NCBI GenBank assembly: GCA_014804655.1
Contig: JAAUZK010000043.1
Span: 1-64,000 of the forward strand
Length of the DNA stretch: 64,000 bases
From: Lachnospiraceae bacterium
GTDB taxonomy: Bacteria > Bacillota > Clostridia > Lachnospirales > Lachnospiraceae
Direction of reading: 5' to 3'
Made by a program: the position numbers and the translations under genes. The notes under the pieces were generated by a model that worked only from the letters and a program-made list of their open reading frames with translations, did not search any database and was not told the origin of the DNA. Of the stretch, positions 1-9,196 are shown one piece after another. Position 1 is the first letter of the stretch. Every line of letters starts with the position of its first letter.

Positions 1-444
1 ACAGTCAATGCTGGAGCCAATCATGCCGTGGTCAAAAAACTTACCTGATGACTGTTATAGTAAGCGTCGCAGATAAGCGGCGCTTAAATTTAATGGAGAG
101 CGTCAGATTTGACGCTTACTTTGCACCTGCTTCTGGCATTCATGAAAGTGGGCTGGCTTAAGAAAGCCGATGAATTAAATATTGCATTATTACTGCATAA
201 GCGGCAAGGGGATTTAATTCTTGGGGAATACGAGGTCAAAAACTATCATGTATAATTTGAGCATCAGAAAAACCTGGCCGAAGTTTGAAGGAGAAGTTTC
301 TCCGGTTAGGATTTTTGACCATGTCACAAGAACGGAAAACCTTGACCGCACAGAGCTTATGAGGGTGTGGGGAGATATGAGATTTTATGAAGATTAGTTT
401 TGGACAGAAAGGAAGAAAACAGCCGATTAACGGGAGGAGATTTT
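1..444. other. Left-edge region without a confident gene
   Basis: A hairpin lies at 61-86 (ten-base arms, loop AGATAA) and is followed by AAATTT; it may end a gene lying to the left of the window. An open frame without a good start runs to a stop at 253-255 and includes a possible 37-residue product from ATG 142. A second frame, ATG 248 to TAG 395-397, would give 49 residues. I recognise neither product, and neither has a good ribosome binding site. They may be remnants of decayed genes, which would fit the 5'-shortened glycoside hydrolase that follows. Confidence 0.4.
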
Positions 445-1758
445 ATGAGCAGGCATGGAATGGTAAGAGCAGTCGGGACGCATTTTGAGTACGAGGACGG
501 AATGTATTTTTATCCCTTTGGAACGACAGTGTACGCGTTGGCGCATCAGGAGGAAAGATTGATTGATGAGACACTGCGTACATTGAAAAATTCTCCATTT
601 AACAAAGTGCGTATGTGCGTGTTTCCAAAGCATTATCAGTATAACAAAAATGAACCACAATTCTATCCGTTCGAGAGGAACGGGAACGGTACGTGGAATG
701 TTGGGAGACCTTGCGAGGATTTTTGGAATCATCTGGAGGATATCATTAAAAGACTGGATGATTTGGAAATTGAGTGTGATCTGATTCTGTTTCACCCATA
801 TGACAACTGGGGGTTTTCTCAGCTTAGCCAGAGAGACAATATAAGATATCTGGATTACTGTACCAGGCGGCTGGGCCACTTGAAAAATATCTGGTGGAGT
901 CTTGCGAATGAGTATGACCTGTGTCTGGGAAGCAAATCAATGGAGGATTGGAAGGAGATTGAGGAGTTCATGGCATCTCACAACCCGAATCATCATCTGT
1001 TGTCAAACCATAACTGCTTCATTCCATGGGATGTATCACGACCGAATATTACACATGGTTCCTATCAGACCAAACGTTTTGCGGATGTTCCTAATATTGT
1101 CAACAAGTTTGGGAAACCGATCATGGTGGATGAATGCTGTTACGAGGGCAATCTTCCAGAATTCTGGGGATGCTTGTCGGGAGAAGAGATGACCGCACGT
1201 TTCTGGAGGGTGGTCTCAAGCGGTGCTTATTGTACCCACGGAGAGACCTTTATGGACAATGAACATGAGATTGTATGGTGGGCAAAGGGCGGTACGCTGA
1301 AGGGAAAGAGCCCGGCGCGTATTCAGTTCCTTAAGAATATTGTGTATGAGTTGCCGTCCCCGATTGAGCCGACAGTGACTGTGGCTGGGACGTTTGACAA
1401 TCTTCCGGAGGAGGTGCGGCGGGACATGGAGAGCCAGCCGATGTTCTTGGGATTTCAAAAGGCGATGGCGATGATGACAAAAGAGGATAAGCATATTCAT
1501 TATGCACTTGAATACTGCTATGCTGGTCACTGTGGGGAGGAAGCATATCTTAATTATTATGATCAGAGATGTTCTGTAAAGGACACGATAGTGCTTCCGA
1601 AAGATAAGTCTTACCGGATTGAGTTAATCGACACATGGAATATGACGAGGGAGATAATTGCCGAAGGAGCTTGTGGCGAAACGGAAATTCATTTGCCGGG
1701 AAGACCATATATGGCAGTACTTGCCACAACAAAACAAAGGGAGTTTTTTCATGCATAA
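445..1758 (+). CDS. DUF4038/DUF5605-type glycoside hydrolase lacking the N-terminal domain
   Basis: Predicted cytoplasmic glycosidase of the DUF5060-DUF4038-DUF5605 family (apiosidase/GH140-like TIM barrel); the substrate is unknown. I see the barrel entry YFYPFGTTVYALAHQ near residue 20, WWSLANEYDL with a candidate acid/base Glu near 155, and VDECCYEGN with a candidate nucleophile Glu near 230. The C-terminal beta domain ends IELIDTWNMT...LPGRPYMAVL. There is no signal peptide. The chosen ATG has GGGAGGAG six bases upstream; an in-frame TTG at 400 is possible but has no such site. Relatives normally carry about 90 more N-terminal residues (the DUF5060 sandwich). These are missing here, so the gene may be 5'-truncated. 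An ABC exporter pair starts 80 bases downstream. Confidence 0.8.
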   Translation: MSRHGMVRAVGTHFEYEDGMYFYPFGTTVYALAHQEERLIDETLRTLKNSPFNKVRMCVFPKHYQYNKNEPQFYPFERNGNGTWNVGRPCEDFWNHLEDIIKRLDDLEIECDLILFHPYDNWGFSQLSQRDNIRYLDYCTRRLGHLKNIWWSLANEYDLCLGSKSMEDWKEIEEFMASHNPNHHLLSNHNCFIPWDVSRPNITHGSYQTKRFADVPNIVNKFGKPIMVDECCYEGNLPEFWGCLSGEEMTARFWRVVSSGAYCTHGETFMDNEHEIVWWAKGGTLKGKSPARIQFLKNIVYELPSPIEPTVTVAGTFDNLPEEVRRDMESQPMFLGFQKAMAMMTKEDKHIHYALEYCYAGHCGEEAYLNYYDQRCSVKDTIVLPKDKSYRIELIDTWNMTREIIAEGACGETEIHLPGRPYMAVLATTKQREFFHA

Positions 1759-1837
1759 GGGCATTGTCCATCTCAGGAGGATGCGCTATAATTCTATAGA
1801 AAAACAGGAATAACAGTATTAGAAGAAGGGGAAACAT

Positions 1838-3619
1838 ATGATATTCGGAAAACACATTAACCGCTATTATCTCAAATATGCCGGCTGGCTGATTCTGGGG
1901 CTGTTCTCACTGGTTCTGGTGGATTTTCTGCAGTTGGAAATTCCCAAGCTGTACCGCATGATCATCAATGGCATGAACGGCGGCAGTGTCAGTGTGGACG
2001 GAGTGCAGATGGCATTTGATATGGATTTTCTGCTGGACAAGATCTGTATGCCCATGGTATGGATTATCTTAGCCATGGTATTTGGCCGTTTTTTGTGGCG
2101 GGTGTGCTTTTTCGGTGCGGCAGTGCGTCTGGAGGCAGACCTGCGCAACCGCATGTTCGATCATGCGAAGGATCTGAGCCAGGAATATTATCAGGTCAAT
2201 AAAGTGGGAAACCTGATGAGCTTGTTTACCAATGATCTGGATACCGTGCAGGAGTGTTTCGGGTGGGGTGTTTTGATGTTTTTTGACGCGCTGCTGCTGG
2301 GAGTGCTGGCGGTGGCGAATATGTGGGAAATGGACCGTGTACTGACGATTTTATCCCTGATTCCTATGGGCTTCCTTCTGGCGGCGGCTACAGTAATCGG
2401 CAAACAGATGATGAAAAAGTGGGATGTCCGTCAGGAGGCTTTTTCCAGGCTCTCCGATTTCTCCCAGGAAAGCTTTTCCGGCATTACGGTGATCAAAGCC
2501 TTTGTCAAGGAAGCGAAGGAGCTGATGGCGTTTCAGAAGTTGAATGAGGAGAACGAGGACGCCAATATTGACCATACCAAGTCTTCCGTATTGCTGCGGA
2601 TCATGGTGACGTTGTTTGTGGAAAGTGTTATCTGTGTAATACTGGGTTACGGCGGATATCTGGTATACGCAGACAGGTTCAACGCGGGTCAGCTGGTGGA
2701 ATTTATAGGCTATTTCACCGCTATTATCTGGCCGATTATGGCTGTGTCTGAATTGATAGATATGACATCCCGGGGTAAGGCATCGCTGGAACGTCTGGGA
2801 GAACTGCTGGAGGCGAAGGCTGCTGTGGAGGACCGGGAAGGAGCACGGGAACTGAAAAATGTCCGTGGTGATATCGAATTTCGTAATCTGACCTTCCGCT
2901 ACCCCGATGGTGAGACAGACGTACTTAAAAGTGTATCCTTCACTATTAAAGCCGGAGAAAATGTGGGGCTGGTAGGGAAAACAGGCTGTGGCAAGACAAC
3001 TTTGGTAGATTTAATCCTGCGTACTTATAATGTTCCGGAAGGAACCCTGTTTGTTGACGGCATAGATGTAAATGATGTGAAAATCCGCGATCTGAGGGTA
3101 TGCTGCGCGTATGTGCCTCAGGATAATTTCCTGTTCTCAGATACGATTGAAAACAACATTGCTTTCGGGGTGGACAAGTATGACAGCAACTCTGTCACTC
3201 AGGCGGCAAGGCTGGCTGATGTGCACAGCAATATCGAGGAATTCCAGCAGGGTTATCAGACCGTTCTGGGCGAGCGGGGTGTCACGGTTTCCGGCGGTCA
3301 GAAGCAGAGGATATCCATTGCCCGGGCGTTGATGAAGGATGCGCCGATCCTGATCCTGGATGACTCCGTATCTGCTGTAGATACGAAAACCGAAGCCACG
3401 ATCTTAGAAAACCTGCGCACTGCCAGACAGGGTAAGACTACCATACTGATCGCTCACCGTGTCACTACCATTGAGAAGATGGATAAGATTCTTTTCCTTG
3501 AAGATGGACGGCTGATTGCGGCAGGATCGCATGAAGTATTGTATGAGTCCTGTCCGGGATACAGGAAAATGGTGGACCTTCAGAAACTGGAGGAGGAAGG
3601 AGAAGGACACAATGACTGA
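1838..3619 (+). CDS. ABC exporter half-transporter, degenerate-site subunit
   Basis: 593 residues: six transmembrane helices (about 15-300), then a nucleotide-binding domain. Visible motifs are Walker A GKTGCGKTT (about 380), signature VSGGQKQRISIARAL, Walker B LILDDSVSAVD (about 505-515) and an H-loop His (IAHRVTTI). The residue after the Walker B Asp is Asp instead of the catalytic Glu, as in the degenerate-site subunits of heterodimeric exporters such as TM287 and BmrC. The partner gene overlaps it by 8 bases. RBS AGAAGGGGAAAC precedes the ATG. The likely role is export of a drug, lipid or peptide; the substrate cannot be told from sequence. Confidence 0.9.
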   Translation: MIFGKHINRYYLKYAGWLILGLFSLVLVDFLQLEIPKLYRMIINGMNGGSVSVDGVQMAFDMDFLLDKICMPMVWIILAMVFGRFLWRVCFFGAAVRLEADLRNRMFDHAKDLSQEYYQVNKVGNLMSLFTNDLDTVQECFGWGVLMFFDALLLGVLAVANMWEMDRVLTILSLIPMGFLLAAATVIGKQMMKKWDVRQEAFSRLSDFSQESFSGITVIKAFVKEAKELMAFQKLNEENEDANIDHTKSSVLLRIMVTLFVESVICVILGYGGYLVYADRFNAGQLVEFIGYFTAIIWPIMAVSELIDMTSRGKASLERLGELLEAKAAVEDREGARELKNVRGDIEFRNLTFRYPDGETDVLKSVSFTIKAGENVGLVGKTGCGKTTLVDLILRTYNVPEGTLFVDGIDVNDVKIRDLRVCCAYVPQDNFLFSDTIENNIAFGVDKYDSNSVTQAARLADVHSNIEEFQQGYQTVLGERGVTVSGGQKQRISIARALMKDAPILILDDSVSAVDTKTEATILENLRTARQGKTTILIAHRVTTIEKMDKILFLEDGRLIAAGSHEVLYESCPGYRKMVDLQKLEEEGEGHND

Positions 3620-5498
3620 GTATTTGCCTTTATTGATCGTGGGTGCGATTATCGGCGCTTTTACGATTGTTTTCCTGCTGGCTTATGGCGCACTGAGAAA
3701 GATAAAAGATGAGCCCGATAAGGAGAGAAATATGCCGGATGGCGAAATCATTCGGCGTCTTCTGCAATATGCCAGACCCTATTGGAAAAGTTTTGTGATA
3801 GTATTTATCGTCATGTTGTTTTCCATCGTGTACGATCTGATTTCCCCGCTGATCGTCGGACGAATACAGGGGCTGATCAAGGACGATTTTGAATTGAGCC
3901 GGTTGTATACCATGGTAGGGGTATATGTAGGAATCCTGATCGTATCCATGGTCTGTACTTATTTACAGGCGATGATCCTGCAGAAAACGGGTCAGAAAAT
4001 CCTCTCACGCATACGGCTGGATGTGTTTACTCATATTGAGAGCTTAAGCCATGAGCAGTTGAATAACATTCCTGTGGGTAAGCTTGTAACCAGAGTGTCC
4101 AATGATCCCAATGCCATCTCCTATATGTTCACTAATATTCTGGTGACGCTGGCCAGAAATTCCATGGTGATTGTAGGTGTACTGGGAGCCATGCTGATGC
4201 TGAATTATGCGCTGACCTTGATGGTGTTGTGTTTTGTACCTTTTGTGGTGCTGTTTACCGTGATTTTTCGACAATTTTCCCGCAGGGTACACCGCAGGGT
4301 CAACGATGCCACCACGGATATCAATACCTATCTGTCCGAAAATCTGTCCGGTATGAAGATTACCCAGATTTTTAACAGGGAGGAGCAGAAGCTGGACGAT
4401 TTCCTGAACCGCAGCCGGACGCTGCAGAAGGCCAAGTTTAATCGAATGTTTGTATTCGGTATTTTTCGGCCTATGGTATATATGCTCTATGTTTCTTCGA
4501 ATCTGTGTCTGTTTTATTTCGGAGCCAAGGGCTATATCAGGGACATTCATTACTTTGGACAGGTGATCGACAGCAGTATTATGGTGTCTTTTTATATGTA
4601 TATTTCCCGTTTTTTCAATCCGATCCAGACACTGGCGGAGCAGTTCGATATGCTGCAGCGTTCTTTTGCTGCGGCAGAGAAGATTTTCACGATTCTGGAT
4701 ATGGTGCCGGAGATAGTGGATGAACCGGATGCCATTGAGCTGCCGGAGCTTCGGGGCGAGATCGAATTCCGGGATGTGTGGTTTTGTTATAAGCCCGATG
4801 AATGGGTACTGAAGGGAGTGTCCTTCCATGTGGAGCCGAAGCAGACGGTAGCTTTTGTGGGTTCCACAGGTTCCGGCAAGACCACGATCCTCAGCCTGAT
4901 CTGCCGTAATTATGATATCCAGAAGGGACAGATTCTTATTGACGGGATTGATATCCGTAAAATTAAAATATCTTCTCTGCGGCGGCACTTCGGTCAGATG
5001 CTTCAGGACGTGTTCCTGTTTTCCGGTGATATCCGCAGCAATATTCTGCTGCGTAAAGAGAACGTGGGAGACGAGGAAGTGTGGGAGGCCTGCCGCTATG
5101 TCAATGCGGATACTTTTATCAGCAGGCTGGAAAACGGCCTGAACGAAGTAGTACGGGAACGAGGTAATAATTTTTCTGCTGGACAGCGTCAGCTTCTTTC
5201 CTTTGCCCGCACCATTATCCATAAACCTTCGGTCATGATTTTGGACGAGGCTACCGCAAACATTGATACGGAGACGGAATTGTTGATTCAGGACAGTCTG
5301 GAAAAAATGAAGAATATCGGCACTATGCTGATCGTGGCTCACAGGCTCTCTACCATCCAGCATGCGGACAATATTATTCTGTTGTCCCATGGTCAGATTG
5401 TGGAACAAGGCAGCCACCAGCAGCTTCTGTATCAGAAGGGACGGTATTATGACTTGTACACACTGCAGTATCATAAGCAGATGCTTCAGAATTCCTGA
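3612..5498 (+). CDS. ABC exporter half-transporter, consensus-site subunit
   Basis: 628 residues: an extra N-terminal hydrophobic helix (about 4-24), six transmembrane helices, and an ATPase domain with Walker A GSTGSGKTT (about 418), Walker B VMILDEATANID (about 541-551) and switch AHRLSTIQHAD. Its Walker B keeps the catalytic Glu, while its signature is the non-canonical FSAGQRQ. This is exactly complementary to the upstream subunit, so together they should form one degenerate and one active ATP site. The start is the ATG at 3612, inside the end of the upstream gene (8-base overlap) and behind GGAGGAAGGAG, which implies translational coupling. A longer in-frame start at 3516 would only translate an alternate frame of the upstream gene. 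Confidence 0.9.
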   Translation: MTEYLPLLIVGAIIGAFTIVFLLAYGALRKIKDEPDKERNMPDGEIIRRLLQYARPYWKSFVIVFIVMLFSIVYDLISPLIVGRIQGLIKDDFELSRLYTMVGVYVGILIVSMVCTYLQAMILQKTGQKILSRIRLDVFTHIESLSHEQLNNIPVGKLVTRVSNDPNAISYMFTNILVTLARNSMVIVGVLGAMLMLNYALTLMVLCFVPFVVLFTVIFRQFSRRVHRRVNDATTDINTYLSENLSGMKITQIFNREEQKLDDFLNRSRTLQKAKFNRMFVFGIFRPMVYMLYVSSNLCLFYFGAKGYIRDIHYFGQVIDSSIMVSFYMYISRFFNPIQTLAEQFDMLQRSFAAAEKIFTILDMVPEIVDEPDAIELPELRGEIEFRDVWFCYKPDEWVLKGVSFHVEPKQTVAFVGSTGSGKTTILSLICRNYDIQKGQILIDGIDIRKIKISSLRRHFGQMLQDVFLFSGDIRSNILLRKENVGDEEVWEACRYVNADTFISRLENGLNEVVRERGNNFSAGQRQLLSFARTIIHKPSVMILDEATANIDTETELLIQDSLEKMKNIGTMLIVAHRLSTIQHADNIILLSHGQIVEQGSHQQLLYQKGRYYDLYTLQYHKQMLQNS

Positions 5499-5648
5499 GT
5501 TTGATAAAGATAAGCCGGATTATCCGGATCGGACATTTCTCTATCAGCCTTTTTGTGATGTCTATGGGACAGGCCATTAGTCAGGCAGCGGTTTGCTCAC
5601 GTAGGAGTCAAGAGGTATATGATGGCGAAAAGTAAAGGGGGCAACAAT

Positions 5649-6548
5649 ATGACCACACCGCAACATTTTACTTCACTGGAAAGCGCTGTCTGTTCGCTTT
5701 TCGGAGAGAGAACAAAAGTTGAAAGTGCAAGCCGGATATCCGGCGGTGATATTAATGAAGCGTATGGATTGACGCTGACGGATGGCAAGTGCATTTTCAT
5801 GAAGTCGAATACAAAAGAAAATCTCTCCTTTTTCACCGCAGAAGCTATTGGTCTGTCTGCCATTGCTCGGACAAAAGCTATCGGCACACCGCGCATTCTT
5901 GGCGTCGGAACCGACGAGGAAGGTGTGGGATATTCATTTTTGCTGCTGGAGTTTATCTCCGGCAAAAGCCGCAGCAGAAATTATTGGGAAGACTTTGCAA
6001 GACAGCTCGCCGACATGCACCGTGCATCAACGGACGGGCTTGTTTCAAATGGAAAATATGGTTTTAACGGTGATAACTATATTGGCATGCGCAGACAGGT
6101 CAATACAGGGTGTGACAGTTGGATCAGCTTTTTCCGTGACTGTCGTCTAGACCCGCAGTTTCAGGATGCCTTCCGATATTTTGACAGATGGGATCGTAAA
6201 AAGATAGTCCGATTCCTCGATCATATAGATGAAATTCTTGTGGAGCCCGAATATCCGTCGTTGCTGCATGGTGATTTGTGGTCGGGAAACGTGATTGCGG
6301 GAAATGACGGCGGCGCGTGGTTGATTGATCCGGCAGTTTATGTGGGTCACGCCGAGGCGGATATCGCAATGACAGAGCTTTTCGGGGGATTTCCGCCGGC
6401 ATTTTATGATGCCTATAAGGAAGCGGCACCTTTACAGCCGGGGTATGAACGCCGCCGTGATGTGTATAATCTTTATCATCTCTTAAATCACCTGAACATG
6501 TTCGGGAGAACGTATCTTCCGGAGGTGAAGCGTATTGTAGGGCGATAG
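5649..6548 (+). CDS. Fructosamine/ketosamine-3-kinase family protein
   Basis: 299 residues with the fructosamine kinase (PF03881, APH-like) fold: SRISGGDINEAY and IFMKSN near the N-terminus (nucleotide and Lys region), FLLLEFI hinge, catalytic loop LLHGDLWSGNV and metal-binding WLIDPAVYVGH. By family knowledge it phosphorylates ketosamines (glycated amines) for deglycation in the cytoplasm. AAAGGGGG sits seven bases before ATG 5649; two upstream in-frame ATGs (5619, 5622) have a weaker site. It lies 150 bases after the ABC pair and appears to be a single gene. Confidence 0.87.
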   Translation: MTTPQHFTSLESAVCSLFGERTKVESASRISGGDINEAYGLTLTDGKCIFMKSNTKENLSFFTAEAIGLSAIARTKAIGTPRILGVGTDEEGVGYSFLLLEFISGKSRSRNYWEDFARQLADMHRASTDGLVSNGKYGFNGDNYIGMRRQVNTGCDSWISFFRDCRLDPQFQDAFRYFDRWDRKKIVRFLDHIDEILVEPEYPSLLHGDLWSGNVIAGNDGGAWLIDPAVYVGHAEADIAMTELFGGFPPAFYDAYKEAAPLQPGYERRRDVYNLYHLLNHLNMFGRTYLPEVKRIVGR

Positions 6549-6596
6549 GCAGGAGAGAGACAAGTGTGCTCGCAAAGCTCAATTTTTTCTGAGCAT

Positions 6597-7913
6597 TCAC
6601 AGCCTTATCCTTTTTAAATATTGATTTAAGCATCCAATATTGTAAAGTGGAAAATTTATGAGCCAATCTTGCTCCCGAAAGCCCGACATTGACACCCTGA
6701 CAGCGTTCTCTATTTTGTATTTCTGCATAAAAACCTTTAGACTTTTTGCCTGTAGATTTTCTTCTGCCTTGACCTCCATCGGAACAATACGGTCATCCGT
6801 CTGAATCAAAAAGTCTAATTCAGATGTTGCATTTTCTGCTGACCAATAAAATATATCATTTTCCGGATTGACAATAAGCTGCTGTAAAACGTATTGGTCC
6901 GTCAACGCTCCTTTAAACTCTTCAAAAAGTCGGTTCCCTTCCAAAATTATTTTTGCATCCAAACGGGACATAGCCCCTAACAAACCAATATCAACAATAA
7001 ACAACTTGAACGCAGAGAAATCCTGATAGGCTCTGAGCGGGAAATCCGGCTTTTTCACGCGATTGATTCTATATACTAATCCCACATCCATTAGCCATGT
7101 AATTGCGACTTCATATTCTCTTGCTCTGGCTCCTTCACGAATTAATCCGTATATAAACTTCTTATTCTCTTTTGCCAGCTGTGTCGGAATAGAATTCCAC
7201 AGCATTCGGATTCGTGTAACAATTTCCTTTGGAGCATGCTTGGATAAATCATTTTCGTATGCATACAACAGCCTGTTCTGAACATCTCTTACTCTTTTCA
7301 CATCTCTATTTGTTGTGAACTCTAATACGGCTTCCGGCATCCCTCCGACATAATAATAATATTTCAGATAATCCACATACTTTGTTTTAAATACCTGCAT
7401 CGTATCCCAATCATTTCTGTCCAATATTTCAACAAGCTTTTCTTCTCCACACGCCAACAGAAATTCACGGAATGTCAATGGGTATAAATCACAGAAATCA
7501 ACCTTTCCTACCGGAAAAGAAGTTCCTTCATGTAGCGCAATCCCTAGGAGGGAGCCTGCCGCTATAACATGATATTCAGGTGCCTTTTCCTGAAAATACT
7601 TTAAAGATTTTAATGCTCTTGGTATTTCCTGGATCTCATCAAAAATAATCAATGTTTTTTCAGGATTAATTTTAAAACCGACTTCTATTTCCAACATTTC
7701 AATAATTCTGCTAATATCAAATGCTTCCCGGAACACTTCGGTCATTCGCTCATTTTCATCCATGCTTATATAGGCAACATTTTCATAATACAGGTTGCCG
7801 AATTCTTTCATAAGCCAGGTTTTACCAACCTGCCGTGCGCCCCGGAGTACTAATGGTTTTCTGCTAGGTTCGCTTTTCCATAATTCTAATTGTTTTATTG
7901 CCTCTCTGTACAT
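6597..7913 (-). CDS. AAA ATPase with DUF4143 domain
   Basis: 438 residues. The AAA_14 ATPase has Walker A LRGARQVGKTW near residue 25 and Walker B TLIIFDEIQE near 90. The DUF4143 C-terminal part contains ELDFLI...VPMEVKAEE, a PD-(D/E)XK nuclease-like pattern. This family is abundant in gut anaerobes and archaea; its biological function is not established. The chosen start (MYREAIKQL) has AGAAGG eight bases upstream; ATG 7919 is also possible. The gene stands alone on the minus strand and is convergent with the fructosamine kinase. Confidence 0.85.
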   Translation of the reverse strand: MYREAIKQLELWKSEPSRKPLVLRGARQVGKTWLMKEFGNLYYENVAYISMDENERMTEVFREAFDISRIIEMLEIEVGFKINPEKTLIIFDEIQEIPRALKSLKYFQEKAPEYHVIAAGSLLGIALHEGTSFPVGKVDFCDLYPLTFREFLLACGEEKLVEILDRNDWDTMQVFKTKYVDYLKYYYYVGGMPEAVLEFTTNRDVKRVRDVQNRLLYAYENDLSKHAPKEIVTRIRMLWNSIPTQLAKENKKFIYGLIREGARAREYEVAITWLMDVGLVYRINRVKKPDFPLRAYQDFSAFKLFIVDIGLLGAMSRLDAKIILEGNRLFEEFKGALTDQYVLQQLIVNPENDIFYWSAENATSELDFLIQTDDRIVPMEVKAEENLQAKSLKVFMQKYKIENAVRVSMSGFREQDWLINFPLYNIGCLNQYLKRIRL

Positions 7914-8140
7914 GCACATCGCCTTCTTGTTTGATCTTCTTATGGTTTTTATTATACGCAATTATTTCTCTTTATACAACGAACAATCACATTTTCCAAA
8001 CCACTTTTTGATCACGATTACATTTTTCAAAACCATATTATGATAATTTCTTGCAATATCCAAATAACTCTTGAGTATTATCATAACATTATTTATAGGC
8101 TTTAGATGTGACTGTGCAGTTTTTTCTCTCGGCTGCCGTT

Positions 8141-9022
8141 TTATTCCAATTTAACGCAAAAGGCAAAATAACCGTGGCCGGTATTCAGAAGTATACTGTA
8201 ATCAAAAATCTCCAAATATAATATCTTTCTGAACTGTTCCGGTGTCATGAAATGACTGCTCTCCAACTGATATTGTGTAGGCAGACAGCAATATATGCCA
8301 AGTTGTTTCACGATCCGTAATGAAAGCTCTTTACCTGCATTCATGACGAGCTTATCCATTTTAGTCAGTGGCATACCCAGCATACTGCTGACAGCTGTCA
8401 GTACCAGACTTTCTTCCAGAATCATGAAAATTTGTATCTTTTGTTGAGGCGATGAACTATATATCAATCGTATAATCTGGCTGGTTCCGAAGTCTTCTCC
8501 GCTGTAATGTTCACTTATAATTTCCGGTTGTAATCTGAAAATTACCTGTAGGGTGGCTGTCAGAGCACTTTTCAGGATATCCATATCGGCACCGGCATTG
8601 TCTGTTTTCCATCTATTTGAAATTTTGCCTGTGATGGCGCGATCTTCGATTAGAATGTGGGCGGTGAGCCATCCGAGGCAGATGCCGAGAAAATGTTGGA
8701 TGGACTCTTGCGAATAGTTTGATTCGGTAAGATCTTTTTCCAATGCGGGGAGTGTTTTATACCGCATGTCGTCATGCAGACGCTTGTGTACCTCATATCC
8801 TTCATATCCGATTGACTGCATATAAGCTTCCTCATCGGTAAAGTGTTCTATGGTATAATTTTTTAAATATTTGATACCCTCGGCACAGGCCCATTGTCCG
8901 TTATTTTCATCTCTGCTCAGACGGATTAGCTTGCGCACGATTGAAAAGAGCTTCCGGTGTGCGTTGTCGATGGAGTGAACTCCGATGTTAAACCGTTTGT
9001 CCCATTCAGTTTCTTTAGACAT
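8141..9022 (-). CDS. Bacteriohemerythrin fused to a CheX-like domain
   Basis: 293 residues. Residues 1-140 form a hemerythrin with all seven di-iron ligands visible: H22, H60 and E64 (HxxxE), H79 and H83 (HxxxH), H122 and D127 (HxxxxD). It should bind O2 (or NO) in the cytoplasm. Residues 150-293 resemble the CheX/CheC-like phosphatase fold. The helix that normally carries the catalytic E-x-x-N pair reads KELSLRIVKQLG, so Glu is kept but Asn is replaced. I infer an oxygen-sensing module coupled to a non-catalytic CheX-like output. The nearest neighbour is the SNF2 gene, and no che genes are close by. Confidence 0.78.
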   Translation of the reverse strand: MSKETEWDKRFNIGVHSIDNAHRKLFSIVRKLIRLSRDENNGQWACAEGIKYLKNYTIEHFTDEEAYMQSIGYEGYEVHKRLHDDMRYKTLPALEKDLTESNYSQESIQHFLGICLGWLTAHILIEDRAITGKISNRWKTDNAGADMDILKSALTATLQVIFRLQPEIISEHYSGEDFGTSQIIRLIYSSSPQQKIQIFMILEESLVLTAVSSMLGMPLTKMDKLVMNAGKELSLRIVKQLGIYCCLPTQYQLESSHFMTPEQFRKILYLEIFDYSILLNTGHGYFAFCVKLE

Positions 9023-9196
9023 GGCGCTCCTTTATCAAATGGAGAAAATCTCATGGATGTTCATGAAATCCGCCATTATTGTTTTGTTAATAATAATATA
9101 TGTCGAGAAATGACATAAGGTGTCAGCTTTTGAAGAGAAGGATGTCGTATCGGTTGCATTTTATTGCGTCGGGCAGAGAAGTGCCGCCACCTCTCT

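Noticed and set aside
4044..5474. 476-codon open frame on the minus strand
   Set aside because: It lies opposite the second ABC subunit, whose motifs are complete. The translation is His/Gln/Leu-rich without any domain, typical of antisense shadows.
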